This document shows positions 26,859 through 37,484 of a stretch of DNA of 64,000 nucleotides, one piece after another. The translations under genes and the position numbers were made by a program. Below the pieces are notes generated by a model. That model did not search any database. It had not been told where the DNA came from and saw only the letters and a list, made by a program, of their open reading frames with translations. Numbering within the stretch: position 1 is the stretch's first letter; every line of letters starts with the position of its first letter. The stretch is from assembly GCA_963277665.1 (NCBI GenBank), contig OY728152.1, forward strand, positions 1,183,966,357 to 1,184,030,356, read 5' to 3'. Source of the stretch: Viscum album. Lineage: Eukaryota > Streptophyta > Magnoliopsida > Santalales > Viscaceae.

Positions 26859-28661
26859 TCAATGTGAACAACAAGGTTGAGAAGATTGTCTCAACCGAGA
26901 TGTCCCATTTTCACCATTCTTCACACTTGCACATTTGATCTTCAATGATGTTTGTGCTGGTGTGGATCTCAATACATCTTCATGTGAAATCTTCTTCTTC
27001 CCTTTTGCCTTAGCAATTGCCAGAACTTCATCTTCAGCTCTTTGCAGATCTTTGGGAAGTTGCAACTGATTTGGCAATATGACTAGTAAGTCACTTGGAA
27101 GTGTGGCCTCAGTTCTGGAAATTCCACATGGTTCCTTCGATGCTTTCAAGTTACCTTTCTTAGGCAACTTGTTTTCAATCAATCCCTTCTGCTTCTACTA
27201 GATTGATTGTCTATTTGATTTCAGTCTGCTTCTATTGATTTCCATGGATTGTTTACAAAGATCCATGGTATGCCCTTTCTTTCCACAGTAGAAGCATTTC
27301 TTCTTGGTGGTCCTTCTGGATGCATCACCTTTCTTGGATTTTGACTCTAAGGTCTTCTCTTCCTTTTTCTTAATCTTCTTGGGAGCATCTTCCACTTTCT
27401 AATGCTTGCTTCCCAAGGATTCTTTCTGAGCCAGGTTCTGTGATCATTTCTTCTTTTTAGCTCTGGATACAGTTGGAGATTGACATGTATCTTTTTGACC
27501 ACTTTTGCAATCATCCCAGATGTTGTCAAGTAATCCAAATCTATTTGCAGTAAACAGATGTCTCTGGACCTGTGGATGCTGCTTCTTTTCTTCTGCCTTC
27601 CTCCCCCTTGGCATGGTCTTCCTTTGTGCTCTATCATTCAGTGGATTGTACCAACAATCCTTTGCACAGTGCCCATACTTATTACAACACCAACACTGAC
27701 CCACAAATCATGATCTCTTCAGTCCTTCTGATTGTTGGGTACTTTTCTTGACTTGCTGTGTTGTTTCAGGAGAGAATTCTTTCTTCACTGTCTTCATCTA
27801 TACTTGTTTGGATTCATTCTTCCATCCTGCACTTTTAGTAGAAACACTTTTAGAAGCATGAGTACAAGATGGTATGGATGGTACCTTCTTTTTAGAAGAT
27901 GTTTCCCTTTCATTAGAGTATGTCTTTCTTTTAGAATCATCCTTCTCAAAGAACACTTGTTTAGAAACATTTCTAATTTCAACTGACTGCGAGGATTCAG
28001 CTTTGGGTGATTGCAGATTTTTCAATATCACCTCTAGTTCTATGCATTTCATGTTAAGGGAGTTCTTCTCATCCTCAACAGTTCTTAGCCTTCCTTCCCA
28101 ATTTTCGTTCAGTTGTTCTAACTGGTCTTCATGAACCTTCTTCAATTCTAGCAATGAATTGTCAAGATCCTTCACCATTTTGACTTTGTCTTCGAGTTGA
28201 GAATCTCTGACATTCATTGACACTTTGTGCAACTTCTCCAGTGCATGGAAAACTTCTTTGATCATTATCATAAAGATTTCTTTCTCAGAAAGGCTTCTTT
28301 GCAATTCCTCAGCAGTGTCTTCATATCTTTCATTGCAAAGAGAAATGGTTTCATCTTTAGCCTTCACCAGCTTTCGGAGAGTGTTGGTTATGCCTACCCT
28401 TTTTGCCAATTGATCTTCCATTGCATTGGCTTCTTCTTCTAACTGTGATTTTTCATCTTGAAGATCAAGGATGCCTGTAGCTATACACATTTCCACTTCC
28501 TTAGGGACTATCTTCTGAAGATATTCGATTGAATTTTGAAGATCATTCATTATTCCAACTTCATCACAGCTAGGACAGGATTTCTTCATCTTCTTGGCCT
28601 ATTTCTTCTTTCTATTTTTCCGAGTCTTGGAAGATATCTCCATTTGAGACAGGTCACTCAT
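26859..28661 (-). pseudogene. gag: gag pseudogene: coiled coil plus two CCHC knuckles, one frame with nonsense codons
   Basis: A single frame of 601 codons runs from an ATG at 28659-28661 (67 bases after the PBS) to a TGA at 26859-26861 without any frameshift. It is broken by TAG at 28599, 27798, 27399, 27198 and 27195, and TGA at 27708 and 27444. Order: a basic N-terminus (MSDLSQMEISSKTRKNRKKK), a CPSCD motif, about 190 residues rich in E, K and L with heptad-like spacing (coiled coil), a basic region, then knuckle CWCCNKYGHCAKDC (about 27650-27692) and knuckle CFYCGKKGHTMDLC (about 27258-27299), both CX2CX4HX4C. I see no standard capsid domain. Knuckles bind RNA in known Gags. The coiled coil may drive multimerisation (inference). 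Confidence 0.85.
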
Positions 28662-28716
28662 TTCCTCAAATCTTCACTTCATAAAGACTCCCTTGTATCT
28701 TTTAGAGGTAACCTTC

Positions 28717-28728
28717 GCTCTGATACCA
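28717..28728 (-). promoter_or_regulatory. Primer-binding site for initiator tRNA-Met
   Basis: The plus strand reads GCTCTGATACCA, so the minus strand is TGGTATCAGAGC, a perfect 12-base complement to the 3' end of plant initiator tRNA-Met. Two bases separate it from the 5' LTR. It proves the minus orientation of the element. Confidence 0.9.
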
Positions 28729-28730
28729 AT

Positions 28731-31700
28731 TGAAGTGCCCGGATCTGTGTGAATCACTTGGAGGGGGAGGGGGTGAATCAGTGATCCTTTAAAACTTTTT
28801 ACTAATTGATTATTAATCAATTAAACCCTTATGGCTTGTTAAGGCCTCGATCCAATCTTCTTGTATCTCTCAGCCTTTCCTCGAGTGATTTAGTAAATGT
28901 AAAGGCACAAGACACAAGGATTTACAAGGTCCGGCACCAAATTCCTACGTCCTTGCCATGTTGGTTATACGCCCCAACATGGTTTCTCCATTATAACCTG
29001 TTAAAATTAAAATGGTTGATACAGAGTCCCACTGTATCTCTCCTGAGTCCCACAGGAAGGTCTTTATACTACGTCCCACAGTGTTACCAGAGTCCCACTG
29101 GCCTGCTCCAGAATCCCACTGAAGACTTCTTCCACCCTGAGTCTCACAGGGGGCTTCTCCTGGCTCCTCGAGTCACATGAGTAGATCTTCTTCACTTTAA
29201 GCTTCTTCAAGTATCTTCAGCAGTCTGGGATAAAGACTGTTGTCCTTGCTCTGTACCTCTGCTCACTTGTGATGAACAGGTCTTCTCGTCTTGCTCAGGA
29301 TTTATCACCTTCTTCTAAGGATGACCTGGCCTCTCTCTTCAAGAATTTTCAATAGCCTCTGAAAAGGTCTGTTGGTATTGCTCAGCACTTCTGATCACTT
29401 CTGTTGATTAGGCTCTTCTCAATTACTAAAAACTCAGACAACTGATATCTCTAACTTCAGTCTGGCTTCAGTCTGACTTCACATCAACTTCATGCACTGA
29501 GTGCATGGCAACTCATCTTCCTCATGCACTGACTGCATGGCTTCTCAATAATCTTCAAGAACTCTTGGTCTTGGACAACTCAAATGCACACAAGAAAATT
29601 CAGCTTTAATCACGTGTGCATGTGCATGAATTCATGAATGCACTTCCCTCTTTCTCTTCTTGGTACAATAAACCCACAAAGGGTGTAGTCTCTCTAAGCA
29701 CACACCTTCTTTGAACTTCACAAACTTAATTAAATTTTCTTACACACATAAATGTGTGTTCTTCTTTGTGTGGATGTCTTCTTATTCTTCTAAGTGTTGA
29801 CACTTTTAGTGCACACACTAGGTTCGGCCTTCAGTTGTTAAACACACACAAATTCTTCACTTTGCACACACACTTAAATGAGTTCTTCTTTGTTGTGGCC
29901 TACACATCATTTTTTTCACACACCCAAGGCTACGACCTTCTCCAATTATTAAACACAGACAATGTGAGGTCTTCACTTTCCACACAATCCTCCTCTTTGC
30001 ACACCCACTGCCCGTAGGGTGTTCTCCCACTTTACACACACACGGGGTGTGTTGTGGCCTTCTTCTTCTTGCACAAACAAATACTAAGCCTGGGCCAACT
30101 TGTTTCTTGAATCTTTCACACACAAATAAGGTATGGCCTCGGGTCTTCTTTGGTGCACACCCACTGCCCACAAAAGAGGCGCTCTAGGTGCAAGCCGCGC
30201 AAGTCCAATGAAGCACAAAGTGGCGTGCAAGGTCATTGCAAGGGGCAGCCGTGCAAGTCCTTGAACCTAGCCGCGCAGGGTTTTTGGCCTTCACTTCACA
30301 TCTTCTGTCGCGCAAGCACAAGGCACAAGGGACCTCGGTTGTGGGCGCGCATGTGCAAGGGTGAACTTGGCCGCGCAAGACTTGGTGAAAATCACCTCAA
30401 CCGCGGGCACACAGATCTTCTTCTTGTCACGCAAATGTTGCGCGCAAGGAACTCCAGCCGCGCAAGGTACTTGCGTGGGGATTCTACTTCGCGAGGCAGA
30501 GAATGGCTCTCACGGGACACGGTTTTTCAAAAAAACATCAGAAAGCCTTCTCTGTGATTCGGGCTCTCTTTATATAGGCAGAGAAACACCTCAAAACATC
30601 CGCGTGGTTTAACATCAAAATCCCGAAGATTTCGGATCTTTAAAAATCTTTCAAATCTGGTTTCTATCCTCGGTTCACTCGGGCTTCTTCCTTCTATTAT
30701 TTTTCCTCGGCCTTCTTCACATGCATGCACAATCGAACGTGTGCATGGCATCTCTTTTATAATCCATGCAAAACACGAACACACCGAGGCCTCGACATAT
30801 TTTCTTGCCTCGGCCGAACTCGAAATACCCCATTTGTTTCATGCAAGCTCGTTTTTAAGCATGGTTGTGTTCGTTAGATCCATACGAACTCATTGGTGTC
30901 TTCAGCTTCTTCAGAGGTGGCCGGAATCTCCAAAACATCTCGTTGGGAGGTGCCTGGTTTAGTGGCTGCGTCGCGCGAAGGCCAGCTGAGCTCGAGGTAG
31001 GAGTCGAGCTGAGAGCCGTTGGATGCATCGTTTTAATGATGCGCAATGGCCGTGATTAAATCATCGCGTGTGGGATAGATCGTGTGGTTCGGATTAGACG
31101 TGGGATGGAACGGACGACCGCGATTAAATCCCTGATGAATTTTCACCGTCCCACATCAAAACACGCTGAGCTTTTGCAGCGCTTTAACAAAGACTCGATG
31201 CCGCCTTCACCGTAATTAGATCTCCCCTCCCTCTCAGTACCGCCCCACACCCGGGTTCTCTGCGGGCGCGCTCTAGCGCCCACCCCTTCCACTCTGCGGG
31301 CGCGCTCTAGCACCCACCATGCAGTCCGGGCACGCTCCATTCGCCCCTGTCACGCGGGCGTGACACCCCTACGTGGCCCTGCCGCCCTGGGCTTGCCCCA
31401 CGGGTTCCCCCATGGGCGTGGTGCCTAGTTCCCACATGCCTTGGGGTTGAACCCTCAAGGTGCCCATTGCTGGCCTAATATTTGGCTTAGTCTTGAATAA
31501 GTCTTTGTCAAAAACAAATTCCTCCATGAAATCAAGCCATATCAAGAGAGCCACTTCAAGTCTTCTTCCTCATTTCGTCTTCTTAAGAATTCCTCTATTC
31601 TGTTTTAATATTATTTTCACTTAGGATATGGACTTCTTAAGGTTCTTCATTAGAATTCCTCTTAAACATTTAATCTTCACTTAGGAGTGAAATTCCCGAA

Positions 31701-32286
31701 GGTTCATCTTCAACCGAAGCTCCTAAATCAATTAATTCTTCAATGTTCTTCATTGATCTAATCAGAGATCAAGTTGGATCATCTTCAATTCATCATGCAC
31801 TAAGAAATAGTACATGGACTTCATTTGCACCACTTCATCCACTTAGTGATTGTAGATGGATCACTTCATCTCCTCATGCATTGTGAAGACAATTCATGGT
31901 CTTCTAACATTGTTATGACATTGTATCTAGTTGATACATGTTCTTTGAACTTAATGACCAGTTCAACAATCATCAGATGTAATGATGATGCTCCATCATC
32001 ATCCATTCTTCATGTGGTGTAACTTAGTATCATCTTGATACAAGTATTGAAACATTAAGAACAGTTCTACAATCGTCTGATATACATAGAGAATGTTTCA
32101 ACCACAACATCCTATGTCACTTAGTGAATCTCCTAAGTGACATTCATCTTAGTACCATGGCCATTCTCCTTTCCTCGCCAACACCATCCCATCCTTTTTC
32201 ATTCACATCTTGACATTCCTTGACATCCATTCATCTTATGACAACATCATGCCTCATTGACAACAAATGAAACACAGTGCACTTCA
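28731..32286 (-). repeat. 5' LTR of the gag-only element (3556 bp)
   Basis: Same order of parts as the 3' LTR: minisatellite at about 29023, ACACAC segment at about 29690, CGCGCAAG segment at about 30190-30480, TATA box at 30568-30578, CG-rich block at about 30940-31400 and ATC-rich tail. Differences from the other copy are mainly point substitutions and small indels. The long frames in one copy (for example 24138-24866) are broken here, so the LTR is not protein-coding. Confidence 0.9.
30568..30578 (-). promoter_or_regulatory. TATA box of the 5' LTR promoter
   Basis: The minus strand reads CCTATATAAAG, identical to the copy in the other LTR. This is the copy that would have driven the genomic transcript through the PBS and gag. 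Confidence 0.6.
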
Positions 32287-32291
32287 ACGTA
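32287..32291. repeat. Target-site duplication, right copy (ACGTA)
   Basis: Matches ACATA at 22603-22607 except for one CG-to-CA transition. Sequence on either side rejoins LTR copy C without loss. Confidence 0.75.
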
Positions 32292-33790
32292 TAACCCCAG
32301 TAAATACATATGTTTAATCAATTTCAAATAAAAATGAGATTGAAAAATATTGTTTTACCTTAGATGTGATTTCATCCATATGTGTTTGAAACTAATGTAT
32401 AGTGGGTTCAAAAATATTATTAACATGTAAAAGAACTATAATAATATTTATTATATCACATATGATTTACATAGGAATTTATATTACTCGTTCATTTAAC
32501 AATTCTATGTTAAATAGACGTTTTGCGTAATAATCATTTTATGTATCATACAGGTTTTCACTTGTTATTCTTGATATTATTACACATATCATTATATGAT
32601 TACTTAAAAAATGTATAACATGATTTATATATAACATATATTCAGTATATAAATTTATATAATAGATATATAAATGGAATGGAATACACCATTCCTGGAG
32701 ACGGTATGCCATACATACGAATAAACTATGTTTTAATTTCCATATTTAATTTAATGGAAGTAAGTAAATGACATATATATATATATATATTCACAAATAA
32801 ATAAATATTCATTATTATTCCCTATAATTCATGATTATTTGTTATATATACTTTATAAACATTCTTCAAAGGTTGACATGGATAATAAATCTCATCGTGT
32901 CGTGGAAATTGAAAGCCAAACGTATGGATGAGTGACGATATTGTTCCCATAGTTGATGAATGGTATTAAAGTTGATATTTTATAATATATCATAATTAGT
33001 ATAATTTTATAATAATGATAGATAGTTATTATTTCCATCATTATATCAATCCATGTATGGTGGTTGTGAAAAACAGATTACATTATAGTGTGGAGACGAT
33101 AATCCGTATATATGCACGCCCAATGATTTTGTTTTTTATAAGATGGGTAAATTGTTAAATAGGGTTGTTTCATTTTTATAATAACAAATCAGTATATTAG
33201 TGGTAATGATGTTAATACATTATAATGATTCAACAAATGGAGATGAAAAAGAATAAAATGAAATTTGAAAGATTCAGTAGAAGAGATTACGTCTTCCTCG
33301 ATAGGCCTCCTTTAAATTCCTCTTAGGTCACTTGATTTGGTCTCTTGACATTACAAAAACCCCTATAATGTTACTAGGATAGTTCATAAGATAAATTTCT
33401 AGGGGATTTACGAGATTGAAGACTCCAAATAGAGTTAATAGCCGAGGGATGATGTTCCTTTTTATAATTGAGGTGAGGGGATCTTTTGGAAACCTCAAAA
33501 ATATTAATTTATAATAAAATTATAATCTACAAAAAAACCAAAATAGTGTTCCAAATTAAAATATGATACGAGATATGGTGTAATTCCATAGAAAATAAAT
33601 TTTTTAATCTTATTTGTTAAATTTAATCATTATCATCTTAATTGGAACTTAGTTATTATATTAAAGATTAATTTTGATAATAACATTCTAAATGATTAAT
33701 GGTAATAAATATTAACATATATATTGTTAATCGACTATAAATAGGTGTTTTAGGTCATTTTAGATCTTATTCTACCATTAATTTCAATTA
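32287..33790 (-). repeat. LTR copy C, right part, truncated
   Basis: Continues copy C after the inserted element. It has the three CATGGAGAC-type subrepeats (about 32694, 32900, 33088), the CTTCCTCGATAGGCCTCC block at about 33290 and an A/T-rich tail matching copy B up to about 17250. Similarity then fades, about 1.2-1.7 kb short of where the LTR should end, and the plus-strand Gypsy internal domain begins soon after. An (AT)n run lies at about 32772-32790. Confidence 0.65.
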
Positions 33791-34183
33791 GAGTCTGACC
33801 ATGGAAAAATCATTAGTTTCATATTCAGTCTTAGTTTTTTGATGGAATATATTTTCACTTTTTTCATTTAATTATTATAAATACATGTGGACATTAATTA
33901 ACATATTTTTGATTCATGTAAACCTTAAAAAGAATTTTATCTCAAATTTTTATTTATTCCCTTCTACAGGTTATGAAGATGAAATATTTGAATAAGTGTC
34001 ATTGATTTTTTTATTTATTTATGGTATGTGGTTAATTACCAATGTAATATGTTAATCATGTATACATCTAGATCAACTAGAATCATAAAAAGATAGATCA
34101 TAATTGGTTTTATCTCTTTTATTAATTACATTATTATAAAATATCCACCAACTGTCAAATAATGGGGTAGGATTTTTTACCGT
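33791..34183. other. Junction between LTR copy C and the plus-strand Gypsy element
   Basis: About 390 bases of AT-rich sequence with no recognisable boundary. The 5' LTR of the following plus-strand element should end here but no full-length LTR fits. It was either deleted together with the end of copy C or is too diverged to see. Confidence 0.35.
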
Positions 34184-34349
34184 AGTTATCAGAAAATGCT
34201 TAATAGAATCCATGAGAACAAGATGTTATGTCATAAATGGATTAATAATAAAAAATTATTGCGAATTTTTTGCTCAATAATCATGATGATTATGAACTAT
34301 CATTGTATGTTCCTATATGTATTTTTGTCACCTAATGGATGAAATGAAA

Positions 34350-35265
34350 TCAATACTTAGAGATAATGTAGTGATTTCCCCACTATGTAAGCCTACATAG
34401 TTTGTGTTAGAGTTGAGTAGATCAGGACCATATTAGGACAACTTACACAATTCATGACAAATTTACCTACTAAAAATATATTTATTGATTTCATAAGGTA
34501 TAATCCCCCATATTTTAGGGGGACTACTAATCTAGTTGTAGCTAGTGGATCATGTTCCATTAAAATATATTTCTAGTTTTGGGATGCAATGAAAATTAAA
34601 GGTAGTAATTACAATATTATATCTCAAAGGAGATGTTGATCAATAGTGGCCATAGATCAATAATAATAAGGAGTAATATTATATAGAACACATGTTGAGG
34701 AATAAATTTAATGAAATATTCATTTAAAAATACTTCCCTTGTGATAAAAAAACTGAACGGAAAACAAATTTCCTCATCTTAAAGCAACAAATAAAAATGA
34801 GGGCATAGCAGAGTATACGGCTTCCTTCACAGTATTATCTATGTAGGCTAATAATTACATATGTGATTAAAAAAATAAGGTTTCTCTTTTTTATGGTATT
34901 AATCCATGTCTCAAAATTCTACACTCTTCTAAGGCATTATCATCATATAATGAAATTGTATTAAGTTCCAAGAAAGGTTAAATGAATTTGCTAGATCCTA
35001 TATGTTAAAGGGAAATTAAGATAATAAAATGTATTCTAATATACATGTAAAAGTAGAATCCGAAATGAATAATAGGGGAATTAATAAATTCTTATTATGA
35101 GACAATTGGGGAATGGATCAACATGGGAAATGCATTAAATTCATTGGATATTTTATCATGTTTAGTGAAAAGTGTCATCAGGACAATGACATAAAGGGTA
35201 TGAAAAAATTGATGATTTTAAATTCTTCAAATGTAATGAAATTGGGAAATATTCATCTAAATTCA
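34350..35265 (+). pseudogene. gag: gag pseudogene of the plus-strand Gypsy element
   Basis: The clearest part is the zinc knuckle at 35223-35264, where the frame reads FFKCNEIGKYSSKF. Against the CX2CX4HX4C pattern only the second cysteine survives; the first C is F, the H is K and the last C is F. The NEIGxYSSK spacing is that of plant Gypsy knuckles. The capsid part upstream is too damaged to delimit. An open frame of 70 codons at 35113-35325 lies in another frame across the same place. The gene could not make a functional RNA-binding Gag. Confidence 0.6.
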
Positions 35266-35289
35266 CGAACTATGAATGGAATATATCAC

Positions 35290-35600
35290 ATAAGAGGCCA
35301 AATGGTGATATCTATGATTATGTGACCATCACAACAACTGTAAATGTTCAAAATGATGTTGTGGAATGTGCATTAATACTATTCTAAAATCTATCCAATG
35401 ACTTCTTTGATTCAAGATCATCATAAAAAATTTTATCTACCTATTTTTTCATGAAATATATTCATTTATATTTTAATTTATTAATGGATTTTTTAGTGAA
35501 TACATATAATAGATGTCTCATGGCAAAAAATATATATCAGCAAGTCCCCATTCTAACTAGTAGACATGACTCTTTTAAAACATAACATCATACCTATGGA
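35290..35600 (+). pseudogene. Aspartic protease remnant of the Gypsy element
   Basis: About 140 bases after the knuckle the frame reads NDVVECALILF, then NLSNDFFDSRSS followed by a stop (about 35350-35427). This matches the plant Gypsy protease context in which the catalytic motif DSGATHSF follows a VLF strand. Here the DSG triad is DSR, so the catalytic loop is destroyed. The remaining protease fold is not readable. Position between the gag knuckle and RT supports the call. Confidence 0.6.
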
Positions 35601-35869
35601 TTAATTTTATATAATTCATAGTATAAAATGGATTTCAAAATTTTAAGTGAATGTGTATTGGATGAATAGATAAATTTTTTTCTCTGAGGAAAATGTAGAT
35701 CCATTAATTTTTGAGAAAACACATCATCATCTGATTGTTATCTAAATCCACAATAAGTACCTCTACTAACTAATATTATTCGAGAGGAAGTGAAAACAAG
35801 TCTATAGATTTAGAACATAATATTAAAACTAAGGATGCACAAATAGTATTAGAATACATTGATATATTT

Positions 35870-36560
35870 TTGGAGGAATTACCTAGTAAGCCCTCATAGT
35901 GTGAAGTTGTGTTTACCATCTATTTTTCACATATGAAATACCAATATCAAATAATAATTATATAAAGGATATTGTGGAAATATTGAGCTAAAAACAACTA
36001 TTTTTGAGTAATAATCAATTTATTCTCACAAGTATTTACCCATGGGGAGCCCATGTTCTATTTTTTAAGAGTGATGGATCCTTGAGGATTTGAATTGTCT
36101 ATTGAGAAATCAATTATTTTAAAGAAAAGAAGAAGTATCATCTACCATGTATTAATGATTTGTTGGTCTTTCCTCATGGGAAAAAATATTTTTCTAATAA
36201 TGAAATTTGTTCTAGGTATAATCCATTAATAGTAAAGAAGTAATATATAATGAAGATATCCTTTTAGACCATGTATAGACATGGCTTATTACCATTAATT
36301 ACTTTTTTATTGACTAACTCCACTTATATCTATTAATGGATCTAATGGAAAAACTATTCAATGAATATATAGAGTATACTATTTTAGTTTTCATTGATGA
36401 TATTATAGTGTATTGTAAAATCATTGAAAACAATGACAATCACCTATAGATCATTATTGAGTCTCATAGATAGAAATTGTTTATAGTATATTTAGAATAT
36501 GTGACTTATGGATTCATAAAATTTATATTCTTGGACACATTTTCTATATGGATGGAATAC
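35870..36560 (+). pseudogene. Reverse transcriptase pseudogene (FIDDI retained)
   Basis: Motifs in order: EELPSKPS (about 35875), then a THGEPMFYF stretch corresponding to the family's SPWGAPVLFV (about 36030-36060), a degraded region for the template-binding fingers (about 36080-36280), and the palm. The palm reads MDLMEKLFNEYIEYTIL, then VFIDDIIVYCKI in one frame from 36336. The two catalytic aspartates (from 36396) are intact although the rest is full of stops. The family pattern is [27 protein letters not shown]. The RT would copy element RNA to DNA. This copy is dead. Confidence 0.85.
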
Positions 36561-37480
36561 GAGTTTAACCTATGATGACAATGGAAATCATAAAATGGCC
36601 TACAATAACCAAAATAACTTTGATAAATTACATTATTAGTTCAGTAGGTTACTATCCACATTTTGATAGATCTTTGTCAATTGTATAATCTATTATGCAA
36701 GGTAAAATGTAAATTTATTAGGTTCATATGTGGTAAAATGTGAATAATGTTTTGAAGAATTGATGAAAATAAAATTATATGATATGATTTTGAATTTTCC
36801 ATCATCAAATGAATGGGTTGTAATTTATTGTGGTGTATCAATGATACGAATGTGATGTTTCTTTATGAAAATTGATAATTCTTTTTCATATAAATAAATT
36901 TATTTGATGATTTATGAAGAAAATATTCTAACACATGTTCTTGATTTATAAATTGTAATCATTTCTCTAAAAATATGGTTACACTAACTCGACAGGGATA
37001 TAAGTGAGAGATATAAAAATCCCATGATTTTGAAATAAATAATTCCACATAATGAACACAACGTGGGGGAAAGAGAATGGTTTCGGGTACTTAATTTTTA
37101 TGATTTATCAATACAGTACGACCCATAAAAATAATATAAGATATCATGTGCATTAATTAGAAAATAAGTTGGTCTTATGACCTAAATGATGATTAAGAAA
37201 GATCCTATATTCTTGGATTTAATACATATGGATATGTGAGTTTTTAAGAAGGGGAAACATAACTAATCTACCAAATTATTGGTAACCAATATTTGTTGTA
37301 GAAGATAAAATCTTTTCAATATGATGATGTTAATTTTAAAAACAATGTTAATGATGTTGTGTATGGATGTTTATAAGACGTCATGAGTGGTGATGGAATT
37401 GTGAAATCAAGAAAGAGGGTATGTATTCCATTAATACCTAAGATAAAATTATAACTGTTAGATAATTTTAATAGCCCTTA
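36561..37480 (+). pseudogene. Region expected to hold RNase H, not readable
   Basis: Between the RT palm and the integrase zinc-binding region, about 0.9 kb is the normal place for the connection domain and RNase H. A GYF/FDRS-like string occurs near 36640-36680, but no TDAS motif could be read. It is annotated by position only. Confidence 0.4.
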
Positions 37481-37484
37481 TTTC

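Larger units (their letters stand above)
22608..32286 (-). mobile_element. Complete gag-only LTR retrotransposon, minus strand
   Basis: All structural parts can be read: a 3556-bp 5' LTR at 28731-32286, a 3546-bp 3' LTR at 22608-26153, the inverted termini TGAAGTGC and GCACTTCA, a tRNA-iMet primer-binding site at 28717-28728, a polypurine tract at 26154-26165 and a 5-bp target duplication. The internal region is only 2577 bp and carries one gag gene with no protease, RT or integrase, so the element must have moved with enzymes supplied in trans. The two LTRs are clearly similar (about 15 differences in the first 215 bases), so it is much younger than LTR copy C, which it interrupts. It is of the kind called TR-GAG or LARD. 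Copia versus Gypsy parentage is not resolved. Confidence 0.9.

Noticed and set aside
26859..28661. Stop-codon reassignment or programmed readthrough to explain TAG and TGA inside gag
   Set aside because: TAG and TGA codons also interrupt pol remnants together with TAA and frameshifts, and nothing else suggests a variant code. Methylation-type decay is simpler. Seven readthrough events in one gene are implausible.
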